Assembly (NCBI GenBank): GCA_900078405.1
Contig: FLTS01000001.1
Coordinates: 806,001 to 870,000, forward strand
DNA from: an uncultured Stenotrophomonas sp.
Lineage (GTDB): Bacteria > Pseudomonadota > Gammaproteobacteria > Xanthomonadales > Xanthomonadaceae
Length of the DNA stretch: 64,000 bases
Reading direction: 5' to 3'
Position numbers and translations under genes: made by a program. Shown one piece after another: positions 54,223 to 62,617 of this stretch. Numbering within the stretch: position 1 is the first letter of the stretch; every line of letters starts with the position of its first letter. The notes beneath the pieces are model-generated. The model did not search any database. It had not been told where the DNA came from and was given only the letters and a program-made list of their open reading frames with translations.

Positions 54223-54918
54223 TCAGGAATTGGCGATGCGGATCGCGGCAGCGGCGGTCAACGGCGCCAGCAATGCACTGACCACCAGCCCTGCACCGAG
54301 CAACAGCAGCGCGCCGCTGGCGTCGAAACCCTGCGCCGAAGCGGCTACCGCACCGGCGCCGAATACCAGCACCGGCACGTACAACGGCAGCACCAGCAGC
54401 GCCAGCAGGATGCCGGAGCGGCGCATGCCGACGGTCAGCGCGGCCACCACCGCACCGAGCAGGCTCAGCAGCGGCGTGCCCAACGCCAACGAGGCCATCA
54501 GTACCGGCAACTGTGCATGCGGCAGGCCCATCAGCTCGGCCAGCAGCGGGCTGACCAGCACCAGCGGGAACGCCGTGGTCAGCCAGTGCGAGAACACCCG
54601 CACCGCCACCAGCCATGCCAGCGGCACCGGCGACAGCAGCCATTGCTCCAGCGAGCCGTCCTCGGCATCGCCGCGGAACAGCGTATCCAGCGACAACAGC
54701 CCGGCCAGCAGCACCGACAGCCACAGCACCGCCGACGCCACCCGCTGCAGCAGATCCGGGTTGCCGCCCAGCGCAAGGGCGAACAGCGCCACTACCAGCA
54801 GCGCGAACAGGATCGGCTGCGCGGCATCGCCGCGGCGGCGCCACAGCAGTTTCAGGTCGCGCGCCAGCAGCGCGGTGGCGGCGCTGGCCAAGGTGGGGCG
54901 CGGGCCGGGCAGGTTCAT
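54223..54918 (-). CDS. ccmB: Haem exporter permease CcmB
   Basis: A 231-residue membrane protein with six hydrophobic spans and the [19 protein letters not shown] cytoplasmic loop typical of CcmB. It is the permease part of CcmAB, which uses ATP to release holo-CcmE. The ATG overlaps the ccmA stop. Confidence 0.92.
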   Translation of the reverse strand: MNLPGPRPTLASAATALLARDLKLLWRRRGDAAQPILFALLVVALFALALGGNPDLLQRVASAVLWLSVLLAGLLSLDTLFRGDAEDGSLEQWLLSPVPLAWLVAVRVFSHWLTTAFPLVLVSPLLAELMGLPHAQLPVLMASLALGTPLLSLLGAVVAALTVGMRRSGILLALLVLPLYVPVLVFGAGAVAASAQGFDASGALLLLGAGLVVSALLAPLTAAAAIRIANS

Positions 54919-55574
54919 GCTGTAGCCTCCGCCGCATCGGCACGGCCGAGAGTGAAGGTGCGGTTGCGTACCGGCGGCGCGGCATAGGCGCCGTGGGTGG
55001 TGACCAGTGCCGCGCCACCGCTGCGCAGGTGCGCGGAAATCATCCGGTTGACCAGGTTGATGCCGTCCAGGTCGAGGTTGGCGTAGGGCTCGTCGAGCAG
55101 CCATACCGGCGCCGGCGACAACCACATGCGGGCCAGCGACAGCCGCTTCTTCTGCCCGGCCGAGAGCTGCCGCACCAGCGCATCCTCGTGGCCGGCCAGG
55201 CCGACGATGGCCAGCGCGTTGCCGGGCATCTGCCGCGTGCGCCGCCCATGCAGGCCGCACAGCACGTGCAGGTTCTCCAGCGTACCCAAATCCTGTTTCA
55301 ACGCAGGCAGGTGGCCGAGGTAGGCGATGAAGCGCGAGCGCTCTTCGTGGCCGGCCGGCCGGCCGTCGATTTCGATCGTGCCTTCGTCCGCGCGCAACAG
55401 GCCGGCCAGTACCCGCAGCAAAGTGGTCTTGCCGACGCCGTTGCCGCCCTGCACCAGCAGCGCCTCGCCGGCATCGACATGCAGGTCGAGCGGGCCGAAC
55501 ACCGGGTCGTCGTTGCGGGTGAAGCGCAATGCACGCGCGGCGAGCAGCGGCTGGGCGTTCGTGGTCTGGCTCAT
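54915..55574 (-). CDS. ccmA: Haem exporter ATPase CcmA
   Basis: A 219-residue ABC ATPase: Walker [10 protein letters not shown], signature [13 protein letters not shown], Walker [14 protein letters not shown]-loop VTTHGAY. First gene of the leftward ccm operon. Its upstream region faces the divergent aminotransferase with 135 bases between starts. Confidence 0.94.
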   Translation of the reverse strand: MSQTTNAQPLLAARALRFTRNDDPVFGPLDLHVDAGEALLVQGGNGVGKTTLLRVLAGLLRADEGTIEIDGRPAGHEERSRFIAYLGHLPALKQDLGTLENLHVLCGLHGRRTRQMPGNALAIVGLAGHEDALVRQLSAGQKKRLSLARMWLSPAPVWLLDEPYANLDLDGINLVNRMISAHLRSGGAALVTTHGAYAAPPVRNRTFTLGRADAAEATA

Positions 55575-55709
55575 CGGGTCGGGCGCATCCGTCCTCGGGT
55601 GGGGAAGCGCGGGCAGGCTGGCGCATCGGGCCGGCCATTATAGGAGCGCGCAGCCCGCGCGGCCGGCATTGCGTACACTCGTCACTCCTTCCCCGGCACC
55701 CGCGCAACG

Positions 55710-56858
55710 ATGCAACCGCAGACCAAGCTGCCCAAGGTGGGCACCACCATCTTCACCGTGATGTCGCAACTGGCCGCCGAGCATGGCGCGGTCAACCTCG
55801 GCCAGGGCTTTCCGGATTTCTCCGCGCCGCAGCGCCTCATCGACGAAACCGCCAAGGCCATGCGCGAGGGCCTGAACCAGTACGCGCCGATGACCGGCGT
55901 GGCGCCGCTGCGCCAGGCCATCGCGCGGAAAGTGCTGGACTGCTATGGCGCGCAGGTTGACCCGGATACGGAAATCACCGTGACCTCGGGCGGCACCGAG
56001 GCCATCTTCAACGCCATCCATGCGGTGGTGCGCGCCGGCGATGAAGTGATCGTGCTCGACCCGGCCTACGACTGCTACGAACCGGCCATCGACCTGGCCG
56101 GCGCGCGCGCGGTGCACGTGGCGCTGGATCCGCGGACTTTCGCGGTGGACTGGGACAAGGTGCGCGCGGCGATCACGCCGAAAACGCGGATGCTGATGGT
56201 CAACACCCCGCACAACCCGTCCGGGGCGATGCTCGGCGCGGCCGACATGCAGGCGCTGGCCGACCTGCTGCGCGGCACCGGCATCTACCTGATCTCCGAC
56301 GAGGTGTACGAGCACATCGTCTACGACGGCGCCCGCCACGAATCGGCGCTGCGCTACCCGGAGCTGCGCGAGCGCGCCTTCGTCATCTCCAGCTTCGGCA
56401 AGATCTACCACTGCACCGGCTGGAAGATCGGCTACGCCATCGCGCCGCCGGCACTGAGCGCCGAGTTCCGCAAGGTGCACCAGTACAACACCTTCACCAC
56501 CTACGGCCCGGCGCAATATGGCTTCGCCGCGATGATCCGCGACGAGCCCGAGCACCACCTGGAACTGGGCGCGTTCTACCAGAGCAAGCGCGACCGCTTC
56601 CGCGAGCAGTTGCTGGGCACGCGGTTGCAACCGCTGCCGGTGCCGGGCGGCTATTTCCAGCTGGTGGACTACTCGGCGGTCAGCGACCTGCCGGACCATG
56701 AGTTCGTCAAATGGCTGACCATCGAGAAGGGCGTCACCGCGATCCCGCTGTCGCCGTTCTACGAAAACCCGCCGGAAGGACAGCGGCTGGTGCGGCTGTG
56801 CTTCGCCAAGAACGAGGCCACGCTGGACGCGGCGATCGAGCGGCTGCGCAAGCTCTGA
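55710..56858 (+). CDS. Methionine/glutamine-type PLP aminotransferase (YbdL-like)
   Basis: A 382-residue fold-type I aminotransferase. The PLP Lys lies in SSFGKIYHCTGWKIG, the Asn in NTPHNPSGAM, and Tyr/Asp in ISDEVYEHIVYD. It is most like the YbdL/KAT-like enzymes that use methionine or glutamine with keto acids. The next gene is an omega-amidase, the usual partner in methionine salvage (removing the alpha-ketoglutaramate formed), which supports this role. Confidence 0.88.
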   Translation: MQPQTKLPKVGTTIFTVMSQLAAEHGAVNLGQGFPDFSAPQRLIDETAKAMREGLNQYAPMTGVAPLRQAIARKVLDCYGAQVDPDTEITVTSGGTEAIFNAIHAVVRAGDEVIVLDPAYDCYEPAIDLAGARAVHVALDPRTFAVDWDKVRAAITPKTRMLMVNTPHNPSGAMLGAADMQALADLLRGTGIYLISDEVYEHIVYDGARHESALRYPELRERAFVISSFGKIYHCTGWKIGYAIAPPALSAEFRKVHQYNTFTTYGPAQYGFAAMIRDEPEHHLELGAFYQSKRDRFREQLLGTRLQPLPVPGGYFQLVDYSAVSDLPDHEFVKWLTIEKGVTAIPLSPFYENPPEGQRLVRLCFAKNEATLDAAIERLRKL

Positions 56859-56870
56859 GATGCCCTGAAA

Positions 56871-56947
56871 CCTCGCAGGAGCGACGCAAGTCGCGACCGG
56901 GCTTTACCGGCAATCCTTCGGTCGCGACTTGCGTCGCTCCTGCGAGG
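56871..56947. repeat. Long perfect inverted repeat (REP-type dimer)
   Basis: 29-base perfect arms starting CCTCGCAGGAGCGACGCAAG, separated by 19 bases. It contains TAGGAGCGACG-like core common as dispersed repeats in Xanthomonads. It lies between the two salvage genes and could be a terminator or an RNA stem. Confidence 0.85.
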
Positions 56948-56977
56948 AAACGGGATCACTCGAATCCGGGAGACATC

Positions 56978-57790
56978 ATGCAAGACCTCCGCATTTCCCT
57001 CGTGCAAGGCGACACCCGCTGGCACGACCCGGCCGGCAACCGCGAGCATTACGCCGCGCTGCTGGCGCCGCTGGCCGGTGTTACCGACCTGGTGATCCTG
57101 CCGGAAACCTTCACCAGCGGCTTTTCCAACGACGCCATCGACAAGGCCGAGGACATGGACGGCCCGACGGTGGCCTGGCTTCGCGAGCAGGCACGCGTTC
57201 TGGGCGCGGCGGTCACCGGCAGTGTGCAGTTGCGCGTGGGCGACGCGGTGTTCAACCGCCTGCTGTGGGCCACAGCGGACGGTGCACTGCGGCACTACGA
57301 CAAGCGCCACCTGTTCCGCTATGCCGGCGAACACAAGCGCTATGCCGCCGGGCGCGAACGCCTGTGCGTGGAATGGAAGGGCTGGCGGATCAACCCGCAG
57401 GTCTGCTACGACCTGCGCTTCCCTGTGTTCTGCCGCAACCGCTTCGACGTGGAGCGGGCGGGAAAGATGGATTTCGATCTGCAGATCTTCGTTGCCAACT
57501 GGCCATCGACGCGCGCGTACGCGTGGCGCACGCTGGCCCGTGCGCGGGCGATCGAGAACCTGTGCTATGTGGCGGTGGTCAACCGCGTCGGCACCGATGG
57601 CAACGGCCTGCATTACGCGGGCGACAGCGCGGTGATCGATTTCCTCGGCCAACCGCAGGTCGAGGTCCGCGAGCGCGAGCAGGTGGTGACCACCACCATC
57701 TCCGCCGCCGCACTGGCTGCCCACCGCGAGCGCTTCCCGGCGATGCTCGATGCCGACGCGTTCGATCTGGCCGGCCCTGAAGCCGGCTGA
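56978..57790 (+). CDS. Omega-amidase, nitrilase family (YafV-like)
   Basis: A 270-residue carbon-nitrogen hydrolase with the Glu-Lys-Cys triad: Glu in VILPETFTSGF, Lys in DKRHLF, Cys in PQVCYDLRFPVF. It hydrolyses alpha-ketoglutaramate or ketosuccinamate. Coupled by function, not by overlap, to the aminotransferase 120 bases upstream; a REP-like dimer intervenes. GGGAGACATC precedes the ATG. Confidence 0.9.
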   Translation: MQDLRISLVQGDTRWHDPAGNREHYAALLAPLAGVTDLVILPETFTSGFSNDAIDKAEDMDGPTVAWLREQARVLGAAVTGSVQLRVGDAVFNRLLWATADGALRHYDKRHLFRYAGEHKRYAAGRERLCVEWKGWRINPQVCYDLRFPVFCRNRFDVERAGKMDFDLQIFVANWPSTRAYAWRTLARARAIENLCYVAVVNRVGTDGNGLHYAGDSAVIDFLGQPQVEVREREQVVTTTISAAALAAHRERFPAMLDADAFDLAGPEAG

Positions 57791-57885
57791 ACGGAATCCG
57801 GATGCGCTGCCCTGCCATCGCATGCGCTGCACCAGCGGGCTGCTAGGCTCGGCGCATCTTCGACGGACAAAATGAAGGTGCAACC

Positions 57886-58320
57886 ATGAAGAGAACAATG
57901 GCGGCACTGCTGGTGCTGGCGGCGATGCTGGCGGCACCGGCCGCGCAGGCGGCGGGCAACATCGACTGCGAGCTGAACTTCAACTTGAGCGGCTGGTCGA
58001 TCTTCTACAAGACCGCCTCCGGGCAGGGCACCATCACCTGCGACAACGGCGCGTCGATCCCGGTCAGCATCCGCGCCAAGGGCGGCGGCCTGACCGTAGG
58101 CAAGTCCAATGTCATCAACGGCCGCGGCAAGTTCACCGGCGCCTACAGCCTGAACAGCCTGATCGGCACCTACGGCGGCGCCGAGGTGCATGCCGGCGCG
58201 GCGCGTTCAAGCAACGCGCAGGTGATGACCAAAGGTGACATCTCGCTGGCGCTGGCCGGCACCGGCCGCGGCTGGGATCTGGGCATCGGCTTCGGCAAGT
58301 TCGAGATCAAGCGCCGCTGA
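57886..58320 (+). CDS. Secreted hypothetical protein
   Basis: A 144-residue protein with a signal peptide (MKRTMAALLVLAAMLAAPAAQA). The mature part holds two Cys, a Gly-rich beta-like region (KGGGLTVGKSNVINGRGKFT) and a C-terminal basic end. I do not recognise the family; the fold looks like an all-beta secreted protein. It sits alone between the amidase and the convergent serA. Confidence 0.75.
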   Translation: MKRTMAALLVLAAMLAAPAAQAAGNIDCELNFNLSGWSIFYKTASGQGTITCDNGASIPVSIRAKGGGLTVGKSNVINGRGKFTGAYSLNSLIGTYGGAEVHAGAARSSNAQVMTKGDISLALAGTGRGWDLGIGFGKFEIKRR

Positions 58321-58367
58321 GGATGGCCGTGGGGCATGGCAGGCCATGCCCCGCGAACCGGACCCGC

Positions 58368-59609
58368 TCAATACAGGATGCGGGTCCGCAGCGTGCCTTC
58401 GATGGCCGCCAGTTCGCCGCGGATCGCGTTGGCCTGCTCCTCGGTGGCGGCGATGTCGATGACCACGTAGCCCAGCTTCGGGTCGGTGCGCAGGAACTGG
58501 CCGTCGATGTTGAGGTTGTGGCGCGAGAACACCTCGTTGATCTTCGACAGCACGCCCGGCACGTTGCGGTGGATGTGCAGCAGGCGCAGGCTCTGTGCAT
58601 GCTCGGGCAGCGTGACTTCGGGGAAATTGACCGCCGACAGGGTGCTGCCATTGTCGCTGTAGCGCACCAGCTTGGCGGCCACTTCAAGGCCGATGTTGTC
58701 CTGCGCCTCCAGCGTGGAGCCGCCCACGTGCGGGGTCAGGATCACGTTGTCGTGCGCGGTCAGCGGCGATTCGAAGCGGTCGCCGTTGCCCTTGGGCTCG
58801 ACCGGGAACACGTCCACCGCCGCGCCGCCGAGGTGGCCCGAGCGCAGTGCCGCGTCCAGCGCGTCGATGACCACCACGGTGCCGCGCGCGGCGTTGATCA
58901 GGTGCGCGCCGGGCTTCATCTTCGACAGCTGCTCGGCACCGATCATCCACTGCGTGGAGGCGGTCTGCGGCACGTGCAGGGTGACGATGTCCGAGCGCGA
59001 AAGCAGGTCGTCCAGGCTGGTGGCCGCCTGCGCGTTGCCCAGCGACAGCTTGGCCTCGATGTCGTGGAAGATCACGTTCATGCCCATCGCCTCGGCCAGC
59101 ACGCCGACCTGGGTGCCGATGTGGCCGTAGCCGATGATGCCCAGCGTCTTGCCGCGTACCTCGTGGCTGCCGGTGGCGGATTTCGACCAGCCACCGCGAT
59201 GGCATTCGGCGTTCTTCTGCGGCACGCCGCGGGTGAGCAGGATTGCCTCGGCGATCACCAGCTCGGCCACCGAGCGGGTGTTGGAATAAGGCGCGTTGAA
59301 CACCGGGATGCCGGCCAGCTCGGCCGCCTCCAGGTCCACCTGGTTGGTACCGATGCAGAAACAGCCCACCGCGATCAGGCGCTTGGCATGTGCCAGCACG
59401 TCGGCGGTGAGCTGGGTGCGCGAACGCAGGCCGACGATGTGCGCCTCGGCGATGCGTGCCTTCAGCTCATCTTCCGGCAGCGCCTTGGCGTGGTATTCGA
59501 TCTGCGAATAGCCGGCCGCCTTGAACGCATCCACCGCCGTCTGACTGACGCCCTCCAGCAACAAAACACGGATGTCCTGCTTCGGGAACGAGGTCTTCTT
59601 GGGTGACAT
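58368..59609 (-). CDS. serA: D-3-phosphoglycerate dehydrogenase
   Basis: A 413-residue enzyme of serine synthesis, of the E. coli-type short form. NAD-binding GYGHIGTQVG, substrate Arg in NAARGTVV, catalytic His in TPHVGGST, and a C-terminal ACT domain (about 340-413) that binds serine for feedback inhibition. SerA makes D-2-hydroxyglutarate as a side product, and a D-2-hydroxyglutarate dehydrogenase-like gene is divergent next to it. Confidence 0.95.
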   Translation of the reverse strand: MSPKKTSFPKQDIRVLLLEGVSQTAVDAFKAAGYSQIEYHAKALPEDELKARIAEAHIVGLRSRTQLTADVLAHAKRLIAVGCFCIGTNQVDLEAAELAGIPVFNAPYSNTRSVAELVIAEAILLTRGVPQKNAECHRGGWSKSATGSHEVRGKTLGIIGYGHIGTQVGVLAEAMGMNVIFHDIEAKLSLGNAQAATSLDDLLSRSDIVTLHVPQTASTQWMIGAEQLSKMKPGAHLINAARGTVVVIDALDAALRSGHLGGAAVDVFPVEPKGNGDRFESPLTAHDNVILTPHVGGSTLEAQDNIGLEVAAKLVRYSDNGSTLSAVNFPEVTLPEHAQSLRLLHIHRNVPGVLSKINEVFSRHNLNIDGQFLRTDPKLGYVVIDIAATEEQANAIRGELAAIEGTLRTRILY

Positions 59610-59805
59610 GGCAGTGGCAGCTTGAGGGGGGAAGGGAGTTGCCGACTATGCCAGAAGGGAAGGGGTTTTGTGCACTGCGACAGTCGGTAATGTCTTGATA
59701 ACCCGAAGGTTTCAGGTGAATCAATTGCGGGTGGTCATGGCAGCTGGACGTGCTGCGCCGCGGCTGGCAGGCTTTCCGGCTCCCTTTCCCGCTCTTGCTG
59801 CCGCC

Positions 59806-61281
59806 ATGACCGACCCGCGCCTGGAAACCCTGTTGCAGTCCTGCCCCGGGCTGCGCCTGAAGACCGAGCCGGCGGACCTGGAGCACTATGGCCGCGACTG
59901 GACCCGGCGCTGGACGCCGGCGCCGCTGGCGATCGCCTTGCCGGGCAGCGTCGAGGAGGTGCAGGCAGTGCTGCGCTGGGCCAACGCGCACAAGGTGGCG
60001 GTGGTGCCGCTGCTGCTGCAGATTGCCGCCCAGCAGGCCCACGCCGGCCAGGGCATCAATTCGTACGTGCTGCGCGCCTACAAGGTGGCGGTGGTGCCGT
60101 CCGGCGGCCGCACCGGCCTGTCCGGCGGCGCGGTGGCGGCCAACGGCGAGCTGGTGTTGAGCCTGGAACGCATGAACAAGGCGCTGGATTTCGACGCGGT
60201 CGACCGTACCCTGACCGTGCAGGCCGGCATGCCGCTGGAAGCGGTGCACAACGCGGCGCTGGAGCACGGCCTGATCTACCCGGTGGATTTCGCCGCGCGC
60301 GGTTCCTGCACCATCGGCGGCAACATCGCCACCAATGCCGGCGGCATCCGCGTGGTCCGCTACGGCAATACCCGCGAGTGGATCGCCGGGCTGAAAGTGA
60401 TGGCCGGCAACGGCGAATTGCTGGAGTTGAACAAGGGCCTGATCAAGAACTCCAGTGGCTACGACTTCCGCCAGCTGCTGGTCGGCTCGGAAGGCACGCT
60501 CGGCGTCGTCGTGGAAGCCACCTTGAAGCTCACCGATCCGCCGCCGGCGACCAACGTGATGCTGCTGGCGCTGCCCAGTTTCGAGGTGCTGATGCAGGTA
60601 TTCGCCGCGTTCCGCGAGCGGCTGCGGCTGGAAGCGTTCGAGTTCTTCACCGACCGCGCGGTGCACCACGTCACCGCGCACGGCGCGCAGTACCCGTTCG
60701 CCGAAACCTACCCGTACTACGTGGTCGCCGAGTACGCGGTGGCCGACGAGGCCGGCGAGGCCGCAGCGTTGGCCGCGTTCGAGCACTGCATGGAACAGGG
60801 CTGGGTGCTCGATGGCGTCATCAGTACCAGCGAGACGCAGGCGCAGCAGCTGTGGCGCCTGCGCGAGGGCATCACCGAATCGCTGGCGCGCTACAAGCCG
60901 TACAAGAACGACGTGTCGGTGCGCATCTCGGCGATGCCGGCGTTCCTGGACGAAGCGCAGGCGCTGATCGGCGGTGCCTATCCGCAGTTCGACGTGGTCT
61001 GGTTCGGCCACATCGGTGACGGCAACCTGCACATCAACGTGCTCAAGCCCGACGACGCTTCCGATGCCGAATTCCTCGGCCAGTGCGAGCACGTCACCAA
61101 GCTGCTGGCGCAGGTGCTGCACCGCTTCCACGGCAGCATCTCGGCCGAACACGGCATCGGCCTGGTCAAGAAGCCCTACCTGTCCAGCACCCGCGACGCG
61201 GCGGAAATCGCGCTGATGCGCGGGGTGAAGCAGGCGTTCGACCCGAATGGCTTGCTGAATCCGGGCAAACTGTTCGATTGA
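59806..61281 (+). CDS. D-2-hydroxyglutarate-dehydrogenase-like FAD oxidoreductase with an in-frame insertion
   Basis: A 491-residue flavoprotein of the GlcD/D2HGDH family. Near residues 92-103 the FAD-binding loop PSGGRTGLSGGA is preceded by a 30-residue insertion: AHKVAVVP occurs, then LLLQIAAQQAHAGQGINSYV and a second KVAVVP. The DNA shows 20 identical bases at 59990-60009 and 60080-60099, exactly 90 apart. Without it the length is about 461, near the family norm. Divergent from serA, it would recycle D-2-hydroxyglutarate. Function is uncertain because of the insertion beside the flavin loop. Confidence 0.85.
   Translation: MTDPRLETLLQSCPGLRLKTEPADLEHYGRDWTRRWTPAPLAIALPGSVEEVQAVLRWANAHKVAVVPLLLQIAAQQAHAGQGINSYVLRAYKVAVVPSGGRTGLSGGAVAANGELVLSLERMNKALDFDAVDRTLTVQAGMPLEAVHNAALEHGLIYPVDFAARGSCTIGGNIATNAGGIRVVRYGNTREWIAGLKVMAGNGELLELNKGLIKNSSGYDFRQLLVGSEGTLGVVVEATLKLTDPPPATNVMLLALPSFEVLMQVFAAFRERLRLEAFEFFTDRAVHHVTAHGAQYPFAETYPYYVVAEYAVADEAGEAAALAAFEHCMEQGWVLDGVISTSETQAQQLWRLREGITESLARYKPYKNDVSVRISAMPAFLDEAQALIGGAYPQFDVVWFGHIGDGNLHINVLKPDDASDAEFLGQCEHVTKLLAQVLHRFHGSISAEHGIGLVKKPYLSSTRDAAEIALMRGVKQAFDPNGLLNPGKLFD
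59990..60099 (+). repeat. In-frame 90-base insertion between 20-base direct repeats
   Basis: ACAAGGTGGCGGTGGTGCCG is found at 59990 and again at 60080. The intervening 70 bases encode PLLLQIAAQQ.. to ..VLRAY and have no obvious counterpart elsewhere in the window. Confidence 0.9.
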
Positions 61282-61356
61282 GCTTCCCCTGCACTCGCTA
61301 CTTGGCTGCCTCATTCCGTCGAGGGCAGAAGAAAGCATGGGCTGTCACAAGCCAAT

Positions 61357-61389
61357 ATGGCGTGTAGCGCGAAATGCGCTACACGCCAT
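61357..61389. promoter_or_regulatory. Perfect palindrome upstream of the antitoxin gene
   Basis: 14-base arms ATGGCGTGTAGCGC and GCGCTACACGCCAT around GAAAT, ending 18 bases before the antitoxin ATG at 61408. It is a likely autoregulatory operator for the ribbon-helix-helix antitoxin, or an RNA hairpin over the ribosome binding site. Confidence 0.65.
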
Positions 61390-61407
61390 CCACCGGAGAT
61401 GCGTGCC

Positions 61408-61713
61408 ATGCCCTTTGCCACCGATCGCAGGGATCAGCCCTTGTCGATGCGCCTGCCCGATGCCGATATTGCGGTGATCGACCGGGCTGCGAGCCTGCGT
61501 GGGCGTTCGCGTACCGATTTCGTGCGCGAAGCAGCCGTGCATGCCGCCGAGGATGTGTTGATGGAAGCGATGCCGGTGCGGATGAGTGCGGAGGGGTTCG
61601 ACGCCTTCATGCAGGCCGTGTCTAGCCCGGCACAGGCCGTGCCTGAGATGGTGCAGGTACTGCGGCGGCCCGCGCCGTGGGAGCAGCAGGACGAGCCCGC
61701 GCGCGGGGAGTGA
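61408..61713 (+). CDS. DUF1778 (TacA-like) antitoxin
   Basis: A 101-residue protein: N-terminal ribbon-helix-helix (DQPLSMRLPDADIAVIDRAA then SLRGRSRTDFVREAA) and a C-terminal toxin-binding tail. It matches DUF1778 antitoxins of TacAT-type systems whose toxin is a GNAT acetylating aminoacyl-tRNA. CGGAG nine bases upstream supports the ATG at 61408; an earlier ATG at 61357 begins within the palindrome. The adjacent toxin gene is frameshifted. Confidence 0.85.
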   Translation: MPFATDRRDQPLSMRLPDADIAVIDRAASLRGRSRTDFVREAAVHAAEDVLMEAMPVRMSAEGFDAFMQAVSSPAQAVPEMVQVLRRPAPWEQQDEPARGE

Positions 61714-61722
61714 CGCCTGGCG

Positions 61723-62228
61723 TTGTCCGCGCCCGAACCATTGACCAAAGCGCATGACATAGCCTCGTTCTCCTGTGGCAAACCGGGGCTGGACCACTGG
61801 CTGTGGACACGGCGCTGGGCAACCAGCAAAAGGGCTTCACAGCGGTGATGGTTGTTCACGAAAGCCTGCGGGTGGTGGGCTATTACGGCCTTGCCCCGAC
61901 CGCCATCGTGTCGGGGCGGCTGCCACGTTCGATCCGCACCGGGCAGCCGCCCGATCCTGTGCCATGCCTGCTGCTGGGGCAATTGGCCACCGATACCGGC
62001 TGGCTCGGGCAGGGCATCGCTACCGGTCTGCTCAAACATGCGTTGCAGCGCTGCGTGGCGGCTTCCATCCTGGTGGGGGGACGGGCACTGCGGGTGAACG
62101 CCATCGACGAGGAGGCTGCCGCGTCCTGGCGTCGGCGTGGATTCGTGGCGACCCGTGATGATCCGTGGAGGCTGTTCCGTTCGATGGCAGACATTGCCGC
62201 CTCGATCGAAATGGCCAGGCAGGCCTGA
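61723..62228 (+). pseudogene. Frameshifted GNAT toxin (TacT-like)
   Basis: The first part in one frame reads SAPEPLTKAHDIASFSCGKP then GLDHWLWTR, the expected N-terminus of a DUF1778-linked GNAT toxin. The remainder continues in another frame from ALGNQQKGFTAVMVVHES to MARQA, including GYYGLAP and QGIATGLLKHAL. Adding one G near 61811-61813 would restore a single frame, so a one-base deletion is inferred. From TTG 61723 only the truncated part is made; an internal ATG at 61803 could give a shortened acetyltransferase. Its tRNA acetylation activity is doubtful. Confidence 0.8.
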
Positions 62229-62310
62229 CGCCGTCCTTGGCCATGCAAGTTGTTCGATCGAGCCGGCAGCCGTTACGCTTGCCTCCGTTTCCACCGATTT
62301 CCGACTGCCG

Positions 62311-62616
62311 ATGATCCGTCCGCTGCTGTTCTGCACCCTGCTTGCCGCCTCCGCCCCGCTGCCGCTGCTGGCCTCCAGCTTCGCCGGAACCACTGCCGGT
62401 TCGGCCAGCGGCGCCTCGTCGCAGGGGTCGAGCAGTTCGTCGGACGACGACAAGGTCGTCCAGGCCGCACGCGAGGAAGCCGCCGGTTTCGTCGCCAGCG
62501 ACGGCCGGCTGCGCGGCGCGCGCCTGCAGGCGGCACTGCTGCACCTGCGCCAGCACGATGCCGGTGCCGCCACTGCCAGCGACATGGAACTGGCGCGGGC
62601 GATCCTCGCCCGCTGA
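62311..62616 (+). CDS. DUF2388 secreted protein
   Basis: A 101-residue protein with a signal peptide (MIRPLLFCTLLAASAPLPLLA) and the DUF2388 features SSFAGTTAGSASGASS and DDDKVVQAAREEAAGFVAS, then a C-terminal helix. The family is periplasmic and of unknown function in Pseudomonas and Xanthomonads. It is two bases upstream of the DUF4105 gene, so the pair probably forms an operon. Confidence 0.88.
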   Translation: MIRPLLFCTLLAASAPLPLLASSFAGTTAGSASGASSQGSSSSSDDDKVVQAAREEAAGFVASDGRLRGARLQAALLHLRQHDAGAATASDMELARAILAR

Positions 62617-62617
62617 G

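Noticed and set aside
61803-62228. Complete GNAT acetyltransferase gene from 61803
   Set aside because: The start lies downstream of family-conserved sequence that is found in another frame just before it, so it is better read as the 3' part of a frameshifted toxin.
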